Source: Vulcanisaeta thermophila
Lineage (GTDB): Archaea > Thermoproteota > Thermoprotei > Thermoproteales > Thermocladiaceae
NCBI RefSeq assembly: GCF_001748385.1
Contig: NZ_BCLI01000001.1
Location: forward strand, 186,001-250,000
DNA: 64,000 nucleotides
Direction of reading: 5' to 3'
Of the stretch, positions 59,934-64,000 are shown one piece after another (the stretch's first letter is position 1; the number at the start of each line of letters is the position of its first letter). Made by a program: the position numbers and the translations under genes. The notes under the pieces were generated by a model that had not been told where the DNA came from, searched no databases, and worked only from the letters and a program-made list of their open reading frames with translations.

Positions 59934-61760
59934 ATGGTTAGGCGCCTTAACGCGCCCTGGATGGCCACGTTGGTGGCTGTGGTGACTTACTCGGTGGTTA
60001 TGTCGTGGTACACAACCCTGAAGTACCTCACATTCCACACACACGCCGCTGACCTGGGCATCTTTGCACAAGCCATTGCCTCAGCGTTGTTTCACCATAG
60101 GTTTTTCTACGAAACCATTGACATAGCCATAATACCGAGGCCAGGGCCCCTTGGTTATAGCTTCTTCGATGTGCACTTCTCACCAACACTCCTCATAACA
60201 CTGCCCCTCTATGCCCTGTACCCAAGCCCCCTGACCTTACTCGTGTTTCAGTCGGTCATGGTGGCCCTGGGTGCACTGCCCATTTACTGGTTCGGTAGGT
60301 ACCTGGGCAGGGAGTGGTTGGGTGTGTTACTGGCTGTTCTCTACCTGATGAATCCCCTTGTTCAGGGGGCCAATAGCTTTGATTTCCACATGGAGACTTT
60401 GTTCATGCCACTAACCCTATACATGCTATACTTCCTCTTCACAAGGAGGTGGAGGCTTTACTACCCATTCCTAATCCTAAGCCTTGGCACCATAGAGTTC
60501 GCCCCATTACCCCTATTCCTAATGGGCCTATCCTACACAGCGATGAACCACAGGAGGAGGGATTTGATTATGCATGGCTTCATAACCATGATCACCTCCC
60601 TGGCATTCCTGGCCCTGGCCCTTGAGGTTAAGCACCTGCTTAATCCCATGGGTCCAACAACAGCATCGCCACTGGCTGGGCTGCCCCCTCAATACTCATC
60701 ATCATTTGACTTATCAATCCTAGCGGCCATCATTAAGAACCCATTGTTAGTGGTTAGGCTTTACTCGTCCTATGGCACTTACAAGCTCCTTTACTTCCTG
60801 GAACTCTACTCACCCTTTGCATTCCTCCCCTTCCTAGACCCCCTAATCCTACCCTCGCTCGCATGGCCCCTGGTCTCCTTCCTAACCACAAACACCATAT
60901 ACTTCAGCCCCTACTTCCAGTACAGCTCCTTCTCAATACCATTCATAGTCTTCGCAACCCTCATGGCCACCTCAAGGCTCCCGGGCAGCGTTATTAAGAG
61001 GGTCTCAGCCCTGCTGTTCATATCCACGTTGGTGGTGTTCCTCGGCGTGAGCCCCCTGATACACTTCACCTACACGTTCACGAAGAGCGATGAGGAGGTC
61101 TGGAATGCCCTAAGGCTCATTCCCATGAACGAGACAGTACTGGTGCAGAACAACCTATTCCCAATCTTCTCAAACAATGTAAACGCATACACCCAGTGGT
61201 ACCCGGGGCTTAAGCCCATGTACATAGTGGCGCAGCCCAGTAGTTTCTGGTTTACCTGGTACGGAACCCCGTATAATGAGTACGTGAACCTTGCCCTGGG
61301 CGAGGGTTACGGTATCTACATGGAGTTGGGCAATGATTTGCTCGTGTTGAAACTTAACTACACAGGGAAGCCCGTACTATGCCGACCAATCACGTTGGTT
61401 CTTGGTCCCGATAACGTCACCCTGATAAATGGGGTCTTGATCAACAACTCCATAGCCCACACCTACACGGAGCCCCCCGGTGAGTGGTTCACGGCCACGG
61501 TTTACCTACCACCAGGCAATTACACAGTAACTATTAACTACACGTGGTCAGGACCCACGTATCTAAGGGGCACCGGTACCGCACTGGCCCTTCTCAATAT
61601 CAATGGCAAGTCCCTACCACTGCCCACTGGGGCCGATGAGGCGAGCCTCATGATTAGCATGCCCGTTTATGGTGAATTAACCATAACTGCATACGCTAAC
61701 TACGTCATTAACACCACGGTGTACCTACACTCAATAACCATAAGTGGGCCCTTATGCTAA
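59934..61760 (+). CDS. DUF2079 membrane protein, possible GT-C glycosyltransferase
   Basis: About 608 residues with some ten membrane helices in the first 400 residues and an outer C-terminal domain. HTHAADLGIFAQAIASALF near 35 and FDVHFSPTLLITLPLYALYP near 80 are the DUF2079 signatures. These proteins resemble GT-C transferases that use lipid-linked sugars. NxT/S sites in the C-terminus suggest it faces outward. ATG 59934 follows TAAATTTAAAG by about 23 bases. Confidence 0.78.
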   Translation: MVRRLNAPWMATLVAVVTYSVVMSWYTTLKYLTFHTHAADLGIFAQAIASALFHHRFFYETIDIAIIPRPGPLGYSFFDVHFSPTLLITLPLYALYPSPLTLLVFQSVMVALGALPIYWFGRYLGREWLGVLLAVLYLMNPLVQGANSFDFHMETLFMPLTLYMLYFLFTRRWRLYYPFLILSLGTIEFAPLPLFLMGLSYTAMNHRRRDLIMHGFITMITSLAFLALALEVKHLLNPMGPTTASPLAGLPPQYSSSFDLSILAAIIKNPLLVVRLYSSYGTYKLLYFLELYSPFAFLPFLDPLILPSLAWPLVSFLTTNTIYFSPYFQYSSFSIPFIVFATLMATSRLPGSVIKRVSALLFISTLVVFLGVSPLIHFTYTFTKSDEEVWNALRLIPMNETVLVQNNLFPIFSNNVNAYTQWYPGLKPMYIVAQPSSFWFTWYGTPYNEYVNLALGEGYGIYMELGNDLLVLKLNYTGKPVLCRPITLVLGPDNVTLINGVLINNSIAHTYTEPPGEWFTATVYLPPGNYTVTINYTWSGPTYLRGTGTALALLNINGKSLPLPTGADEASLMISMPVYGELTITAYANYVINTTVYLHSITISGPLC

Positions 61761-62083
61761 GCCCTGTAGGGCCTAATTTCGATTATTTCCACCACATCGC
61801 CAGGCTTTATCCCATACGCATCCCTAACATCCTTTGGTATTGTGAACTGCCTACTATCAGTGTGCCTAGTCCTCAGAAGCTTAACCCCATTGATTGTTAT
61901 CCTGGCACCATTAAATGCCAATGTAATGTTGGCGTACCTAATGTTTGTTATACCCAAAGCCCTAACCAGACTAGCGGGTACTAAAACCTGGTTATTAATG
62001 TAAACCTTCACCTTGTATGGTAAACTCACAATCCTAAGCCCAGGGGCACCACGACTTCTCCTGCGGATTTCCTGAGTGTTCAT
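61757..62083 (-). CDS. AbrB/SpoVT-type swapped-hairpin DNA-binding protein
   Basis: A protein of about 108 residues that contains two AbrB-like beta hairpins: YINNQVLVPASLVRALGI near 30 and QFTIPKDVRDAYGIKPGDVV near 78 (the classic SpoVT/AbrB motif). It probably binds DNA as a dimer or acts as an antitoxin-like regulator. ATG 62083 is used because the TTTAAAAAT box at 62107-62115 is about 28 bases upstream; ATG 62101 gives six more residues. Confidence 0.78.
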   Translation of the reverse strand: MNTQEIRRRSRGAPGLRIVSLPYKVKVYINNQVLVPASLVRALGITNIRYANITLAFNGARITINGVKLLRTRHTDSRQFTIPKDVRDAYGIKPGDVVEIIEIRPYRA

Positions 62084-62106
62084 TTGATTTTCTTCCCACA
62101 ATTATA

Positions 62107-62115
62107 CTTTAAAAA
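62107..62115. promoter_or_regulatory. TATA-like box shared by divergent AbrB-like and trmO genes
   Basis: TTTAAAAAT, centred near 62111, lies 28-29 bases from ATG 62083 (minus) and about 30 from ATG 62141 (plus); a second AT-rich TTATTAAAAAG is nearer the plus-strand ATG. Confidence 0.4.
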
Positions 62116-62140
62116 TATAGTGTTTATTAAAAAGAGAACC

Positions 62141-62641
62141 ATGAGCCTCTCACTTAAACCCATAGGGATTGTGGAGAGGGGGTTTCCAAGGTATGATGAT
62201 CCCGAAAGATCCATGTACAGGACTAGGTATGAGTTCATTGGTATTGTTAGGATTTATGACGAGTTCATGGAGGGGCTCACTGGGCTTGAGGAGTATTCGC
62301 ATGTAATACTCATTTACTGGATGCATGATGTTAAGGAACGAACCCTCAGGGTGAGGCTTAGGGGTTATGACAAGGAGGTTGGTATATTCGCAACTCGATA
62401 CCCACCCAGGCCCAACCCAATAGGTGTCTCCGTTCTCGAGCTAGTGAAGCTTGATCCACCCAGGCTTTGGCTTAGGGGCCTCGATGCCTGGACAGGGACT
62501 CCCGTCATAGACCTGAAGCCCTATGACTACTATGATATAGTTAAGAGGCCACGGGTGCCCAGGGAGTTTGAGGAGGAGTGGTTTAGGAGTTACGTTGAGA
62601 AGGGCTATGGTGAGTTGGTGCCTTGGTTAGGCCCCTGTTGA
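62141..62641 (+). CDS. trmO: TrmO-family tRNA N6-threonylcarbamoyladenosine methyltransferase
   Basis: About 166 residues of the TrmO/UPF0066 beta-barrel family. LKPIGIVERG, LTGLEEYSHVILIYWMHDV near 60 and IFATRYPPRPNPIGVSVLEL near 95 are diagnostic; VIDLKPYDYYD follows. The bacterial enzyme methylates t6A37 in tRNA using AdoMet. The archaeal role is inferred. ATG 62141 is preferred over an upstream frame beginning 62084, which is inside the divergent promoter. Confidence 0.9.
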   Translation: MSLSLKPIGIVERGFPRYDDPERSMYRTRYEFIGIVRIYDEFMEGLTGLEEYSHVILIYWMHDVKERTLRVRLRGYDKEVGIFATRYPPRPNPIGVSVLELVKLDPPRLWLRGLDAWTGTPVIDLKPYDYYDIVKRPRVPREFEEEWFRSYVEKGYGELVPWLGPC

Positions 62642-62697
62642 TCGGTGCATATGTAATTTGGTTTATAAATTAGACAGTTTTGATATCGGTCAAAAAT

Positions 62698-63933
62698 ATG
62701 TGGAGTAGGGACATAATGCTACTCCTGGGCTCAAGGGCCCTGAGGAGCATTGCTGGGGGTGCCCTGGGGGTTATAACGGGCCTCTACCTTTATTACTACC
62801 TACACCTATCACTCCTGGAGGTGGGTGTTTTCTTCGGTGTGGGTGCCTTCACGGTACCGGTCCTGTCCCTGGTTTTTGGTAAGCTTGGTGATAAGTTTAG
62901 GCGTAAACCCACCTTGATCCTGGCATCCTCATTCCTACCCGCGGCCACGCTGATACTCCTCACAACCAGGTACTACCCACTACTCCTGCTGGCGGCGGCC
63001 CTGGGTGGGTTTGGCACCGCGGGTGCTTTGGCAAGTGGCAGTGTGGGTGCTATAGTGGCCCCTATACAGACGGCATTACTTGCGGATAAGACCGAGGACA
63101 TGGATAGGACCACAGTGTACTCAATATTCAACCTAGTCTCTGGGCTTGGATCGGCAGGAGGCGCATTACTTGCTTACCTTAGTTACATTGATTCCTTTGT
63201 AATCTCATTAATACTGTCACTATTAGCATTACTACTCATAGTGCCCATAAGGGACGAGTACAAGCCTCAACGAACACGCACCGCAAGGCCCAATGGGGGT
63301 TCTGAGCAGAGCGTTGGGACACAGCATGAACGTGGGGGTTACAGGGCGGATCTTATTTACATAAGGCGCTTCGCAGTGGTGGGGGCCCTGAATGGGACCG
63401 CACAGGGCTTGGTGACCCCATTCCTATCCATAATATTTAGGGAGACCCTTCATGTGAGTAATGGCGTCGTGGGCAGCATATTCTTCATTGGTGGTGTGGC
63501 CGCGGCCCTCGCATCCTTAATGGTTCCATGGTTATCAAGGGCCCTTGGCCTTAGGAACGCAATTATAGTGCCCAGGGCCATTTCAACCGCGGCCTTAATA
63601 ATGATACCCTTCGTCAGGGTGGTTGTGCCCGCGGTCATTACGTACATGGTCTATGTAATGTTTAGGGTGGCCTCACTACCGCCGCAGCAGGTTCTCATGA
63701 TGGAGTTGGTAAGTAGGAGGAGTAGATCAACCGTTAGTGGTGTTAATCAAGCCGCTAGGTTATTACCCTCGGCTGTGGCCACGACATTTACGGGCTTCAT
63801 ACTGAATTTCTTACCTATGGCCATACCCTTTGAGGTTGCCACGGTGATGAACATAATAAACATGACACTTTACGGTAGGTTCTTCCCCAACCCAAAACCC
63901 AGGGTTGGTGGCGCCGTCATTGTTGGTGATTGA
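62698..63933 (+). CDS. MFS transporter
   Basis: About 411 residues with 11-12 membrane helices. VFGKLGDKFRRKPTLILAS is the MFS loop 2-3 motif. A longer cytoplasmic loop (about 205-230, RTARPNGGSEQSV) separates the two halves. Relatives include multidrug and sugar exporters; the substrate is not known. ATG 62698 or TTG 62680 may start it; TTTATAAAT ends at 62668. Confidence 0.78.
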   Translation: MWSRDIMLLLGSRALRSIAGGALGVITGLYLYYYLHLSLLEVGVFFGVGAFTVPVLSLVFGKLGDKFRRKPTLILASSFLPAATLILLTTRYYPLLLLAAALGGFGTAGALASGSVGAIVAPIQTALLADKTEDMDRTTVYSIFNLVSGLGSAGGALLAYLSYIDSFVISLILSLLALLLIVPIRDEYKPQRTRTARPNGGSEQSVGTQHERGGYRADLIYIRRFAVVGALNGTAQGLVTPFLSIIFRETLHVSNGVVGSIFFIGGVAAALASLMVPWLSRALGLRNAIIVPRAISTAALIMIPFVRVVVPAVITYMVYVMFRVASLPPQQVLMMELVSRRSRSTVSGVNQAARLLPSAVATTFTGFILNFLPMAIPFEVATVMNIINMTLYGRFFPNPKPRVGGAVIVGD

Positions 63934-64000
63934 GTGGGTATTTTAAATGCTTAATTAATATGGGTCCTTCGTAGTCATAATCCCGATAATGTATAGCAGG
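63934..64000 (+). promoter_or_regulatory. Intergenic end of window with a TATA-like box
   Basis: TATTTTAAATGC centred near 63945 could promote a gene starting near 63971 or just beyond the window. ATG 63991 is the next start seen. Nothing else is recognised. Confidence 0.3.

Overview
The window looks like a hyperthermophilic crenarchaeon of the order Thermoproteales, in the Vulcanisaeta/Caldivirga range. This is inferred from gene content and signals, not from a database search. The evidence is RNA polymerase subunits D and N, archaeal L18e/L13/S9, an archaeal S-adenosylmethionine synthetase, a crenarchaeal A-ATPase proteolipid with a signal peptide, RIO2, a DUF460 protein, PAC2, archaemetzincin and HerA/VirB4-type ATPases. 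TATA-like boxes also sit about 26 nt before many start codons, implying mostly leaderless mRNAs. Genes are densely packed on both strands and often overlap tail to tail. I saw no rRNA, tRNA or CRISPR array.

Layout. 1-6 kb: tail of an M42 peptidase, a phosphohexomutase, a glycosyltransferase, a gamma-carbonic-anhydrase-like protein, PAC2, an SDR lacking its catalytic Tyr, and an Fe-S protein. 7-13 kb: rpoD-rpl18e-rpl13-rps9, then a DUF3311/solute-symporter pair lying between rps9 and rpoN, then rpoN, Lsm and mat. 13-21 kb: DUF460, rio2, an MFS transporter, ribH, a radical SAM enzyme, coiled-coil proteins (one with a PD-(D/E)XK-like domain) and atpK. 21-27 kb: an acyl-CoA synthetase, a second ANL protein lacking key motifs, a KaiC-like ATPase, a phosphohexuloisomerase and an AdoMet/arginine decarboxylase. 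27-32 kb: two HerA/VirB4-like ATPases around a small two-helix membrane protein, archaemetzincin, and an intergenic region that appears to encode two divergent noncoding RNAs. 32-34.5 kb: siroheme methyltransferase and a small accessory islet with decayed sequence and an SDR. 34.5-46 kb: a PTPS-like protein, a VWA protein, an amidohydrolase, GH57, a one-domain glycosyltransferase, sirtuin, an M16 peptidase, a PUA protein, an atypical kinase and a ferredoxin. 46-64 kb: a frameshifted coiled-coil gene, proS, a RibL-like fusion, an Lrp regulator, cbiB and a chelatase-like gene, a rhomboid-like protein, hemD, proC, a transsulfuration enzyme, an MBL hydrolase, an SQR-like oxidoreductase, GNAT, a metallophosphoesterase, DUF2079, an AbrB protein, trmO and an MFS transporter.

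Connections. The symporter pair and the acyl-CoA synthetase share an upstream element (CTTTACA, then TTTAAAATC), suggesting co-regulated uptake and activation of a short organic acid. cobA, hemD, cbiB and the chelatase-like gene belong to siroheme/cobalamin synthesis; ribH and the RibL-like gene to flavin synthesis. GH57 and the glycosyltransferase fragment point to alpha-glucan metabolism.

The most promising undescribed elements are two C/D box guide RNAs with canonical boxes and 12-13 nt guides (31864-31928 and 41270-41329, minus strand), a structured RNA diverging from the first (31976-32047), a K-loop RNA candidate (45111-45173), and the ATPase/two-helix-protein/ATPase cluster whose order resembles VirB3-VirB4.
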